A DNA stretch of 8,197 nt from Gammaproteobacteria bacterium (GCA_027297845.1 JAPUHG010000228.1:1-8197); one strand, 5' to 3'. Positions 1 through 6,265 are shown, counted from the stretch's first letter. Numbers and translations are program-made. The notes: generated from the letters alone by a model not told the origin.

Positions 1-1
1 C

Positions 2-280
2 GAAAACTCCGGTGGTGATGGCAAGTTTCGCGGTGGTAATGGTGTACATCGCTGCCTGGAATTTCTCCAGCCTATGACGGCGGCGATTCTTTCCCAGCAC
101 CGTGAGATGGCGCCTTCAGGCTTGGCGGGCGGCGAAGACGCGGCTCCCGGTAAAAACAGCTTGCAAAAAGCCAATGGCGATACGATTCGCATTGCCGCCA
201 CCGAAAGCTTCCAGGTAGAACCGGGTGACATTCTAATTATCGACACGCCTGGCGGCGGCGGCTATGGAACTCCCGACTGA
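2..280 (+). CDS. Hydantoinase B/oxoprolinase family subunit, C-terminal end (partial)
   Basis: The reading frame is open from the left edge and ends in TGA at 278-280, so only the last 92 residues are present. They match the end of the hydantoinase B/5-oxoprolinase family: a Gly-rich stretch (GGDGKFRGGNGVHR), a FLQPM segment, an ILSQHRE...PSGLAGGEDAAPGKN segment, a VEPGDILIIDTPGGGGYG segment, then four more residues. Family members hydrolyse cyclic amides such as 5-oxoproline or N-methylhydantoins with ATP, normally together with an HyuA-type ATPase subunit or domain. The TPGGGGYG end is the usual C-terminus, so the gene is not truncated on this side. Which substrate it uses cannot be told from this piece. 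The next gene starts 21 nt downstream in the same frame, suggesting one operon. The N-terminal part and any HyuA partner lie outside the window. Confidence 0.88.
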   Translation, partial: ENSGGDGKFRGGNGVHRCLEFLQPMTAAILSQHREMAPSGLAGGEDAAPGKNSLQKANGDTIRIAATESFQVEPGDILIIDTPGGGGYGTPD

Positions 281-301
281 AACTCCAGTCTCACCAAGGC
301 G

Positions 302-790
302 ATGAATGTACTGGATCTTTATCAACGATTTTCCCGTTTTTCTGGTGGCCGCTGGTTCTTTACCCGCATCGTCTGTTTCAGAGCGCCCTATTTCGGCAGT
401 ATTCGACCACTGTTCATCGATTTGCGGCCTGGTTTTTCCCGCGTCTCGATGAAAAAACGCCGTTCGGTCCAGAATCATCTTGGCGGCGTGCACGCGCTGG
501 CCATGGGTAATCTTTGTGAACTGGCCGATGGCATGATGACCGAGGTTACCTTGCCGCGGAATATGCGCTGGATCCCCCGGGGAATGTCTATTCAATATCT
601 TGCCCAGGCACGCAGCGACCTGATCGCCGAAGCCCGTCTTGAACAACGCGAATATAGTCAGAAGGAAGATATCGTGGTCGATGTTGAGGTTATGGATCTG
701 GCTGGGACGGCGGTCGTCCGCGCTCAAATCACGATGCATATCTCACCACGCGGTGATCGCTTGCGGGCGCTCAGCCACTCAGATAATTGA
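302..790 (+). CDS. DUF4442 domain protein (hotdog-fold, putative thioesterase)
   Basis: This 162-residue protein covers the whole DUF4442 family pattern: an N-terminal LYQRFSRFSGGRWFFTR stretch, APYFGSIRP at residues 28-36, LRPGFSRVSMKKRRSVQNHLG at 41-61, GGVHALAMGNLCELADGMM at 61-79 and a RWIPRGMSIQYLA segment at 89-101. DUF4442 belongs to the hotdog superfamily, whose better known members are acyl-CoA thioesterases. A cytosolic thioester hydrolase role is inferred from fold only. ATG at 302 is the first possible start after the in-frame stop of the preceding gene. An AAGG lies only 2 nt before it, so the Shine-Dalgarno is weak and translation may be coupled to the upstream oxoprolinase-like gene. 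Its last 20 bases overlap the convergent sheath gene. There is no signal peptide or membrane segment. Confidence 0.88.
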   Translation: MNVLDLYQRFSRFSGGRWFFTRIVCFRAPYFGSIRPLFIDLRPGFSRVSMKKRRSVQNHLGGVHALAMGNLCELADGMMTEVTLPRNMRWIPRGMSIQYLAQARSDLIAEARLEQREYSQKEDIVVDVEVMDLAGTAVVRAQITMHISPRGDRLRALSHSDN

Positions 791-2345
791 TGCTCTCCAG
801 TTCCAGTCCAGTGACCCGGGTCACGTCGGACCGGCCAATCAAATGACGAATCCGGTAAACCAGGAACTGGCCGGGGCGTGTGGGTGCAAGGGCAACGATA
901 ATATTTAGCGCGTCTTCCGCGAGATCGATTTCGCTATGCGTCTTGGGTCCGCAGAGGACAAAACATGCCTGGCTTTGCTGGTCGGCAGGAAAAGCCCCGT
1001 CCCGGTGGATTTTGGCAAGATAGGCCTCGACCTGAAGCCGAACTTTTTCCCACAAATGCTCGTCATTTTTCTGGAACACGACCCAGCGTGTCCCCTGGCG
1101 TATGCTTTCAATCGTCTGTTGCAAAACCCGCCTGGCGCACAGCGACCGGCTGCCACCCGGACCCGGACCCAAAGTCATCAGCTCGGCGCCGGTCTGCACA
1201 AGCGACCCATATTGACTCAAAACGTTTACCCCCATCGCTCGCAAATGAACAGCCTGATCGTCGGGCACTATCTGCGATATGCGAATTCCGCCGCGCAGAA
1301 GAACCTGGGTCTCTTCCGGTTTCCGCCAGACCTTGCCGCCGGCTGAACTACGCGCCAGATAACCCGCCATCGCTCCGGACGGCGGAAAATCTTCCATTTT
1401 CCCAGTCAGTCGATTAATCATTTTGAGCCACGGATAGAACAACACGGCATTGTAGCTGGCAAAATTAAGTCTCCTGAATCCGGCTATCGCCTCGGTCGGA
1501 CTGCTCCATGCCGCATCGGGATCGGTCAGCAATATTGCGCCACGCTGCCGGCACAATCGCGCCGCGGCCAGCAACCCTACCGGACCCGGTCCCTCGCCAC
1601 GCGCATGTGGCGGCAACACCAGGAAATTGAAGCATGGCACTTTCTGCAGCGCGTGCATGCCGGTGGCATCCGCCGCCGAACCAATCAGATCGTAGTCAGT
1701 CGTTTCACTACCGTCGTTGCCGGCCGTTGACGGCTCAAGATAGGTCACTTCCGCCAATAAACTATTTTCTACGGTCTTGTCAGGACGGGTCGATGGCACA
1801 TCGCCAATAACTCGCATCAGGCCTGAATCGAGCAGGACATTGGCGACATTTCCACTGTCATTTTCTTTTACATTCACGCACCGGTAGATCTCCTGGTCGT
1901 TCACAACTGCCGAGTGCTTATCACGCAATCGCTGAATTACGATATTGAAAAGATGCTCATCGCCATCATCGATATTGTCGTAATCAACCGAAACACGAAG
2001 TGCTTCGTGCGCACCCTGGGAATTGGCTTCCAGTTTCAATACTTCATCGCCGCATGGGATTTCTATTTCTGCGCTGCTGCCGCCATTGATAACGCGGACG
2101 ATTAACGCCTTGCGGCCGCCCTGCAAAAAATATTGCTCGACCGAGAAAGAAAGCGGGCTCGAATGCCAGAGACCGCCAAAAACTTCGTTGAAGTCGCGAT
2201 AACTATTAACTTCGGTGGGCAGATTGAGCGGCCCACGTAATGTGCGACCGACGAAAGCCGTGATCGCGGCAGCAGCATGTTCAATCGACTGCTCTGGCGC
2301 AGCCGTTTCTTCGACCAGAATGCCCGGCGTATATTGGTCAGGCAC
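771..2345 (-). CDS. Contractile tail sheath protein (phage/eCIS type), orphan
   Basis: The protein of 524 residues (from the GTG start) has the two conserved ends of the phage tail sheath family. At the N-terminus are YTPGILVEE at about 5-13, AITAFVGR at 27-34, FGGLW near 56-60 and FLQGGRKALIVRV at 73-85. The centre has YPWL and PPSGAMAGYLAR motifs. The C-terminal domain has GTRWVVFQKNDEHLW from about 418, then a FVLCG strand, APTRPGQFLVYRI and a short tail. Sheath subunits form the contractile outer tube of myophage tails, R-pyocins and extracellular injection systems, and interlock through N- and C-terminal arms. The start was set at GTG 2345-2343 because GGAG lies 6 nt upstream and places the TPG motif as usual in the family. 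The frame can extend to a TTG at 2384, which has no Shine-Dalgarno and sits two codons after a stop. The usual WGARTL region is replaced by a Gly-rich GPGPGGSRSLCARRV stretch. No tube, baseplate, ATPase or spike gene flanks it. A free-standing CIS component, relic or co-opted sheath are all possible. Confidence 0.87.
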   Translation of the reverse strand: MPDQYTPGILVEETAAPEQSIEHAAAAITAFVGRTLRGPLNLPTEVNSYRDFNEVFGGLWHSSPLSFSVEQYFLQGGRKALIVRVINGGSSAEIEIPCGDEVLKLEANSQGAHEALRVSVDYDNIDDGDEHLFNIVIQRLRDKHSAVVNDQEIYRCVNVKENDSGNVANVLLDSGLMRVIGDVPSTRPDKTVENSLLAEVTYLEPSTAGNDGSETTDYDLIGSAADATGMHALQKVPCFNFLVLPPHARGEGPGPVGLLAAARLCRQRGAILLTDPDAAWSSPTEAIAGFRRLNFASYNAVLFYPWLKMINRLTGKMEDFPPSGAMAGYLARSSAGGKVWRKPEETQVLLRGGIRISQIVPDDQAVHLRAMGVNVLSQYGSLVQTGAELMTLGPGPGGSRSLCARRVLQQTIESIRQGTRWVVFQKNDEHLWEKVRLQVEAYLAKIHRDGAFPADQQSQACFVLCGPKTHSEIDLAEDALNIIVALAPTRPGQFLVYRIRHLIGRSDVTRVTGLELESINYLSG

Positions 2346-2613
2346 TGCTTGCTCCGATTGCCATGATGGTGGACCCGGGTCCAAAATCTAGCACACAGTG
2401 TACTGATTTTCGATCATGATCGGGACATCTGTCAGAAAAACGTTATCGCGAAGCACCAGGAGCAGTAACTGAAACGGGTAAAATACCCGGTATCGAACAA
2501 TAAGCACAAACCGGATAGCTTCCGATCGAACACAGGAATAAGCTTGCTTCTTTTTGCAAATATTTGCCCGCATGCCACCACGGCGGTGGAATTTGCGAGC
2601 CGGGACCAAGACC
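2346..2613. promoter_or_regulatory. Divergent intergenic region with three short palindromes
   Basis: This stretch of 268 bp separates the divergent sheath and transporter genes and must hold the promoters for both. It contains three perfect palindromes. CGATCATGATCG is at 2411-2422. CGGGTA-AAA-TACCCG is at 2475-2489. GCAAATATTTGC is at 2556-2567, about 46 bp before the transporter ATG. Each could be an operator, but short palindromes also arise by chance and none matches a consensus I can name with confidence. I could not pick a convincing sigma-70 -35/-10 pair in either direction. No additional gene is evident here. Confidence 0.4.
2352..2355 (-). promoter_or_regulatory. Shine-Dalgarno GGAG deciding the sheath start
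   Basis: On the minus strand GGAG is followed by the 6-nt spacer CAAGCA and then GTG at 2345-2343. The upstream alternative start, TTG at 2384-2382, has no purine-rich stretch in front of it. This favours the GTG and a 524-residue product. Confidence 0.6.
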
Positions 2614-3585
2614 ATGCATCAAATCACCGGAAGATGGCGACTGGGTTTGCTGTTGTCGCTTGCCACTGTTTCGATGTGGGGCGTTCTGCCGATCGTATTG
2701 AAGCTGCTGCTCGCACATATGGATGCCGCCACCATTACCTGGTTTCGATTCATGATCGCAGCCCTGGTCGTCGGCATATATCTCGCAGCAAGGAAACGAA
2801 TCCCCGACGTCGGCGGTCTTTCAAAGAACGCCCGCTGGATGCTGCTTGTTGCGATAATAGGCTTGGGTGGCAATTACCTGCTTTACCTCTTGAGCCTGAA
2901 CCTGATTAGCCCCGGAACTGCACAAGTTGTGATTCAACTGGCACCCATAATGCTGATGGCGGGCGGGCTGGCTTTTTTCGGCGAGCGATTCCAGCGCCGC
3001 CAGTGGGTGGGAGTGTTGATCCTGGTAACCGGTTTGGGTCTGTTTTTCAATGACCGGCTGACCGAGCTGTTTTCCGGCCTCGGCGCGTACACGAGCGGCG
3101 TGGTAATGGTGGTAGTGGCATCGGCAAGCTGGGCGACCTATGCACTGGTCCAGAAACAATTGTTATTGCACCTGGGGTCGAACCAGATCATGTTCCTGCT
3201 CTATTTCACGTTGATGTTGCTGTTCTGGCCGTGGTCACATCCGTCGGCAATTCTTGAACTAAACGGACTCGCGATTGGTCTGCTTTTATTCGCCTCCATC
3301 AACACCCTGATAGCGTATGGCGCTTTTGCCGAAGCGCTCAATCACTGGCAGGCATCCAGGATCAGTGCCGTTTTGGCGGTTACTCCACTACTGACTTTAT
3401 ATTTTGCTGAAATCTACAGCCGCTCATTTCCTGACCAGCTGGCCGCCGAAAACCTGGGGACGCTCGCATTGTTCGGTGCCGCCTTGGTGGTCGGCGGTTC
3501 AATCATGACCGCGTTGGGTGGCGGTAAAAAAGAAAATGCACAAACTGGAGCAGGGCCAGTCCGGCGAGGTAAGCTGAAAGGGTGA
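2614..3585 (+). CDS. EamA/DMT-family inner membrane transporter
   Basis: The protein of 323 residues has ten hydrophobic segments at roughly 9-33, 39-58, 75-95, 102-123, 130-146, 160-180, 191-208, 218-238, 248-268 and 281-301. These form the two tandem EamA repeats of the drug/metabolite transporter superfamily. The first repeat ends with the typical PIMLMAGGLAFFGERF stretch (111-126). A short basic tail (KKENAQTGAGPVRRGKLKG) is predicted to be cytoplasmic. Relatives export amino acids, their derivatives or other small metabolites; the substrate here is unknown. ATG 2614 was chosen because GGGA lies 8 nt upstream and the first membrane segment then starts near residue 9. Upstream starts at 2572 (ATG) and 2554 (TTG) are in frame but lack a Shine-Dalgarno, and the TTG lies next to a palindrome. 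The TGA stop overlaps the GTG of the next gene by 4 bp, so the two are very likely translated together and may share a substrate. Confidence 0.88.
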   Translation: MHQITGRWRLGLLLSLATVSMWGVLPIVLKLLLAHMDAATITWFRFMIAALVVGIYLAARKRIPDVGGLSKNARWMLLVAIIGLGGNYLLYLLSLNLISPGTAQVVIQLAPIMLMAGGLAFFGERFQRRQWVGVLILVTGLGLFFNDRLTELFSGLGAYTSGVVMVVVASASWATYALVQKQLLLHLGSNQIMFLLYFTLMLLFWPWSHPSAILELNGLAIGLLLFASINTLIAYGAFAEALNHWQASRISAVLAVTPLLTLYFAEIYSRSFPDQLAAENLGTLALFGAALVVGGSIMTALGGGKKENAQTGAGPVRRGKLKG

Positions 3586-4634
3586 CAATATTGTTCGAAC
3601 ACTACCCTGGTCTTCGCGCGCACCTTCCGTGGGTCTCACTTGCCAGCCTGCCAACACCGATCACGCGACGATACTGGCCGGGACAGCCCGGCAGGCAAGT
3701 CTGGATCAAGCGCGACGACCTGAGCAGTCCTTTGTATGGCGGCAACAAGATCCGCAAACTGGAGTTTCTGCTCGGACGAGCGCTGGCCGAAAATCGCAAA
3801 GCGGTAATTACCTTCGGCGTCGTGGGTTCGAATCATGTACTGGCAACCGCTCGTTGCAGCAAACAACTTGGCCTCGACTGCATCGCCATCCTGTCTCAGC
3901 AACCACAAACGTCTTATCTTGCGAGCAATCTCGCCGCCATTGCGCGTAGCGGCGCGAGATGCTGCGATTATCCCAGGCTTCGGGATACCGGGATTGCAGC
4001 GGCAACCGAACTTAGACGAGAGAAAAAAAGAACCGGTGTTTATCCCTTGGTTATTCCTGCCGGCGGGTCGAACGCGACCGGAGCGACAGGTTTTGTAAAC
4101 GCCGCATTCGAACTGCGAAGACAAATAGAGCTGGGATTGTTACCCGAACCTGATTTCATCTACCTGGCAATGGGGACGACCGGTAGTGTCGCGGGTCTGG
4201 GGCTGGGCCTCGAAGCCGCGGGTCTAAAGAGCCAGGTCGTTGCGATCCAGGTAGTCCATGATTTGGTGGCGAATCCACAAGTACTGGAATCGCTCTGGCG
4301 GCGTACCGTTATGCGACTGAGAAAATATGACGAAAATTTTCCGGATCTGCCGTTCGACCCGAATCGGTTCGATATTCGGGGGCAATATCTCGGTTCGGGA
4401 TATGCATGCGCAACGCCCGAAGGCCAGCGCGCAGTCATGATCGGCCGCAATATTGGCCTGAAGCTGGAAGGAACTTATACCGGCAAGAGCATGGCCGCGA
4501 TGAACGATGACCTGGCTGAACAGGCCTATACGGCGAACGTTTTGTTCTGGGATACCGCCAACTCCAGGGCCTTGCCACCGGCCAGCGGCCTCGACAAGGG
4601 CGCGCTGGACCCCGGATTTCATCAATACTTTTGA
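3582..4634 (+). CDS. PLP-dependent enzyme, D-cysteine desulfhydrase/ACC deaminase family
   Basis: The protein of 350 residues belongs to the fold-type II PLP enzymes around D-cysteine desulfhydrase and 1-aminocyclopropane-1-carboxylate deaminase. Visible features are WIKRDDL at 41-47, GGNKIRKLEFLL at 53-64 with Lys56 as the expected Schiff-base lysine, GSNHV at 82-86, PAGGSNATGATGFVNAAFEL at 159-178, a phosphate-binding GTTGSVAGLGLGL loop at 198-210 and YTGKSM at 299-304. Such enzymes release ammonia and a keto acid (and sulfide for cysteine) from small amino acids. Two differences stand out: the usual QSNH is GSNH, and the C-terminal HTGG is WDTANS (323-328), keeping only the Thr. The substrate may therefore differ, so no gene symbol is given. 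The GTG start overlaps the transporter stop as GTGA. TTG at 3591 is an alternative start three codons in. No signal peptide is seen, so the product should be cytosolic. The transporter next door suggests import or export of its substrate or product. Confidence 0.83.
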   Translation: MTILFEHYPGLRAHLPWVSLASLPTPITRRYWPGQPGRQVWIKRDDLSSPLYGGNKIRKLEFLLGRALAENRKAVITFGVVGSNHVLATARCSKQLGLDCIAILSQQPQTSYLASNLAAIARSGARCCDYPRLRDTGIAAATELRREKKRTGVYPLVIPAGGSNATGATGFVNAAFELRRQIELGLLPEPDFIYLAMGTTGSVAGLGLGLEAAGLKSQVVAIQVVHDLVANPQVLESLWRRTVMRLRKYDENFPDLPFDPNRFDIRGQYLGSGYACATPEGQRAVMIGRNIGLKLEGTYTGKSMAAMNDDLAEQAYTANVLFWDTANSRALPPASGLDKGALDPGFHQYF

Positions 4635-4640
4635 ATCAAC

Positions 4641-4685
4641 AAAAAAGGCCAGGCCCCTGAGTCTGTCGGACTCAGGGGCCTGGCC
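4641..4685 (-). terminator. Strong rho-independent terminator for the cytochrome c gene
   Basis: A perfect 17-bp inverted repeat (4647-4663 and 4669-4685) encloses a 5-nt loop. On the minus strand the GC-rich stem is followed directly by six T residues (AAAAAA at 4641-4646 on the plus strand). This is a textbook intrinsic terminator located 21 bp after the stop of the cytochrome gene. On the plus strand no T-tract follows, so for the PLP enzyme gene ending at 4634 the hairpin may only protect the mRNA 3' end or weakly terminate. Confidence 0.92.
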
Positions 4686-4706
4686 AACTAAAGCATGGTT
4701 GCGTGC

Positions 4707-5018
4707 TTATTTGCAGGATTGAGCCGCATAAAATGCCGCAAGGTCTGCAATATCAGCATCACTCAATGCCGCAGCCATCGGCGCCATCAGCGGGTCGCTG
4801 CGCGTGCCATCACGAAACGCTGTTATTTGCTTGGCAAGATACGCTTCCTGTTGCCCCGCCAGGCTGGGCCACAGCGGATTGACACTGACCCCTGTCGGGC
4901 CATGACAAGCCGCACACATCGCAGCCTTTGCCTTACCCGCCGCAGCGTCACCCGCAACCGCCGCCCCGGCGCTCAGCAGAGCGAGCGTACCGGCAGCGAT
5001 AATTAAAAACTTTTTCAT
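4707..5018 (-). CDS. Secreted monoheme class I cytochrome c (c553/c4-like)
   Basis: The protein has 103 residues with a clear Sec signal peptide: basic MKK, a hydrophobic core, and AVA as cleavage site after residue 22. The mature form is therefore about 81 residues. One heme-binding CAACH motif lies at 35-39. The C-terminal helix region DPLMAPMAAALSDADIADLAAFY resembles cytochrome c553 and single domains of cytochrome c4; Met78 or Met81 is the likely distal heme ligand. It should act as a periplasmic electron carrier, for instance towards a terminal oxidase or another reductase; the partner is not visible. ATG 5018-5016 was chosen over an in-frame extension to 5078 because of the signal peptide and AGGAG at 5028-5032, 9 nt upstream. 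It stands alone between a strong terminator and a long leader, so it is probably monocistronic. Upstream lies an FNR/Anr-type box at 5293-5306, which suggests control by oxygen. Confidence 0.92.
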   Translation of the reverse strand: MKKFLIIAAGTLALLSAGAAVAGDAAAGKAKAAMCAACHGPTGVSVNPLWPSLAGQQEAYLAKQITAFRDGTRSDPLMAPMAAALSDADIADLAAFYAAQSCK

Positions 5019-5040
5019 TCCTGTGTACTCCTGAAATAAG

Positions 5041-5068
5041 GCCACCTCGAACCTGGGTCCGGGGTGGC
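5041..5068 (-). other. Imperfect GC-rich hairpin in the cytochrome c leader
   Basis: GCCACC at 5041-5046 pairs with GGTGGC at 5063-5068. The pairing continues inward through a G-U wobble, two G-C pairs, one mismatch and a few more pairs. On the minus strand it is followed by CTTATTTC and then the AGGAG of the cytochrome gene. It could be a leader structure affecting translation or a weak attenuator. The T-tract is poor, so I do not call it a terminator. Confidence 0.35.
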
Positions 5069-5257
5069 AGTTTAGCAATACCGTTTTTCATTCAGCAAAC
5101 TGTTTCAATTTTCCTCGAAAGTGATCATTGCATGGGTCTTGCTCTAGGCAATAATCAACAAGTCCCAAAACAACGCCACCACACCGGCCGCGGTCAGCAG
5201 CCAAAGATTTGCCGCCAGAATTTACCCTGGAAAAACCGGGGACCCCTTTCAATGATA

Positions 5258-5306
5258 TTTTGAAAAGTGTATGCGAGACAGGAATATGCCAGTTGACCTT
5301 GATCAA
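5258..5306 (-). promoter_or_regulatory. FNR/Anr box with class II-like -10 element
   Basis: TTGAC-CTTG-ATCAA at 5293-5306 matches the FNR/Anr/Dnr consensus TTGAT-N4-ATCAA with one change (C for T). That change is allowed in the Pseudomonas Anr consensus TTGAY. Reading the minus strand, TACACT at 5271-5266 lies where the -10 should be, within 1 nt, if the box is centred near -41.5, as in activated class II promoters. On the plus strand no -10 is seen at that distance. The first gene downstream is the cytochrome c, with a leader of about 240 nt if transcription starts near 5258. Confidence 0.6.
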
Positions 5307-5368
5307 TTAACCTTCAAAAAATCTGAAAAACTGCCTCGAAATGCGCCCGGGAGCACTCGATAGTCCGT

Positions 5369-6244
5369 TCAGATGCTGGCGCGCAATAACGGCCTGGTCA
5401 GGCAGGTCGGCCCACCTTCTCCTTTGCGGCAAATTTCATCGCCGGAAAAAACCAGGACCTCGCAACCGGCCTTTTCCAGCACTATCCTGGTCTTTGGATT
5501 GCCCGATACCATCATGCACAAGCGGGGACCCAGAGCCAGCACATTGCCGGCGAGAGTTTGATATTCCTCAGCAGGAACTTCGATTAGCCGGATACCCCGT
5601 GACAACAAATACTCACGAAAAACGACCGGCATCAACGGCGAATAGATCAACGCCAGATCCTTGTCCAAAGGACTAATCATGGACATCAGGTGCAACACAT
5701 CGGCGGGACCGTTCCAATGCGGCAACGACACGCCGATCACATCGACATTATCGCCAGCATAATCCGCGAACTGCTCGAGACCCTGACGATTGCTGCGATA
5801 ACCCTGACCGATTGCAACCGTATGCTGATCAAGCCAGATCAGGTCGCCACCTTCGAGCAGGCCGTTGTCACCAATACTGCCACCGACCTGGTATTCATTA
5901 TCGACTAACCAGGCGTGCACCGCCGCCGGTTCATCTTCCCGGCTTTTCTTTCCCATGCGGCAGACGATAGACCCGGCCTCGCAAACAACACTGGAATCGC
6001 GAACATACAACGAGTCAATACTGCCGCCATCGCTCGGCAGCAACTCAATCTTGTTGACCCTGGCCGCCAGCAACTTGAGCAGCGAATCGAATTCCTCGCA
6101 GGCCGCCAGGAAATCGGGTGCGGCATGATAATTGAGCGCCTTCCATTGCCGGTCTATACGGGCCTGGCTTGCAAAAGCCTCCTTCGGGTGCCTCATCAAG
6201 AGCGTATCGATCGCGCCCCATTCGTTGTCGGTGGAAAATCCCAT
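5369..6244 (-). CDS. Arginine deiminase/DDAH-family guanidino hydrolase
   Basis: The protein of 291 residues belongs to the guanidine-modifying superfamily (arginine deiminase, dimethylarginine dimethylaminohydrolase, amidinotransferase). Expected active-site blocks are in order: YVRD at 80-83, LLEGGDLIWLD at 129-139, DVLHLMSMISPLD at 182-194 with the catalytic His185, NVLALGP at 234-240, and GGPTCLTRPLLR at 277-288 with the nucleophile Cys281. These enzymes hydrolyse a guanidino carbon through a covalent Cys intermediate, releasing ammonia or a methylamine and leaving a ureido product. At 291 residues it lacks the helical insert of classical arginine deiminases (about 400 residues) and is DDAH-sized, but GGP-C resembles the deiminase end. 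The substrate (arginine, methylarginine or another guanidine) is thus open. The start ATG 6244 lies 12 bp after the Rieske stop with only a weak AGG near it, so translation probably follows from the upstream gene. It is cytosolic, with no signal peptide. Confidence 0.85.
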   Translation of the reverse strand: MGFSTDNEWGAIDTLLMRHPKEAFASQARIDRQWKALNYHAAPDFLAACEEFDSLLKLLAARVNKIELLPSDGGSIDSLYVRDSSVVCEAGSIVCRMGKKSREDEPAAVHAWLVDNEYQVGGSIGDNGLLEGGDLIWLDQHTVAIGQGYRSNRQGLEQFADYAGDNVDVIGVSLPHWNGPADVLHLMSMISPLDKDLALIYSPLMPVVFREYLLSRGIRLIEVPAEEYQTLAGNVLALGPRLCMMVSGNPKTRIVLEKAGCEVLVFSGDEICRKGEGGPTCLTRPLLRASI

Positions 6245-6250
6245 GCCTGG

Positions 6251-6265
6251 CCCGAGTTATTCGGG
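6251..6265 (-). other. Small inverted repeat at the Rieske/hydrolase junction
   Basis: CCCGA-GTTAT-TCGGG is a perfect 5-bp inverted repeat whose loop carries the TAA stop of the Rieske gene (6257-6259). It fills most of the gap before the hydrolase ATG and could influence coupled translation or mRNA processing. With 5 bp only, chance is a fair explanation. Confidence 0.3.

Larger units (their letters stand above)
5019..5368. other. 350-bp gene-free region upstream of cytochrome c
   Basis: Apart from the FNR/Anr box, the putative -10 and the leader hairpin, I find no supported gene here. The longest minus-strand frame (5306-5088, 72 codons) begins inside the FNR box with TTG and has no Shine-Dalgarno or recognisable protein features. 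Another minus-strand frame near 5235-5155 encodes a short hydrophobic run ending LLTAAGVVALFWDLLIIA, but has no proper start and a stop just upstream. The region probably acts as promoter plus long leader. A small RNA made from the FNR-type promoter is possible but unproven. Confidence 0.5.

Noticed and set aside
233..739. A 168-codon minus-strand frame opposite the DUF4442 gene
   Set aside because: The plus-strand frame shows clear DUF4442 motifs; this one shows none.
936..1417. Long plus-strand frames inside the sheath gene
   Set aside because: They are antisense shadows of the sheath gene, with no family features.
771..2384. Part of a prophage or complete injection-system cluster
   Set aside because: No integrase, capsid, tube, baseplate or lysis gene and no attachment-site repeats are visible in the window.
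2403..2418. A possible second FNR-like site, CTGAT...ATCAT
   Set aside because: The spacer is 5 nt rather than 4 and both outer bases deviate from the consensus.
5019..5078. A 20-residue N-terminal extension of the cytochrome c
   Set aside because: The signal peptide starting at MKKF and AGGAG at 5028-5032 place the start at 5018; the extension would bury the signal peptide.
5088..5306. A 72-codon minus-strand frame upstream of the cytochrome c gene
   Set aside because: It starts with TTG inside the FNR-type box, has no Shine-Dalgarno and no recognisable protein features.
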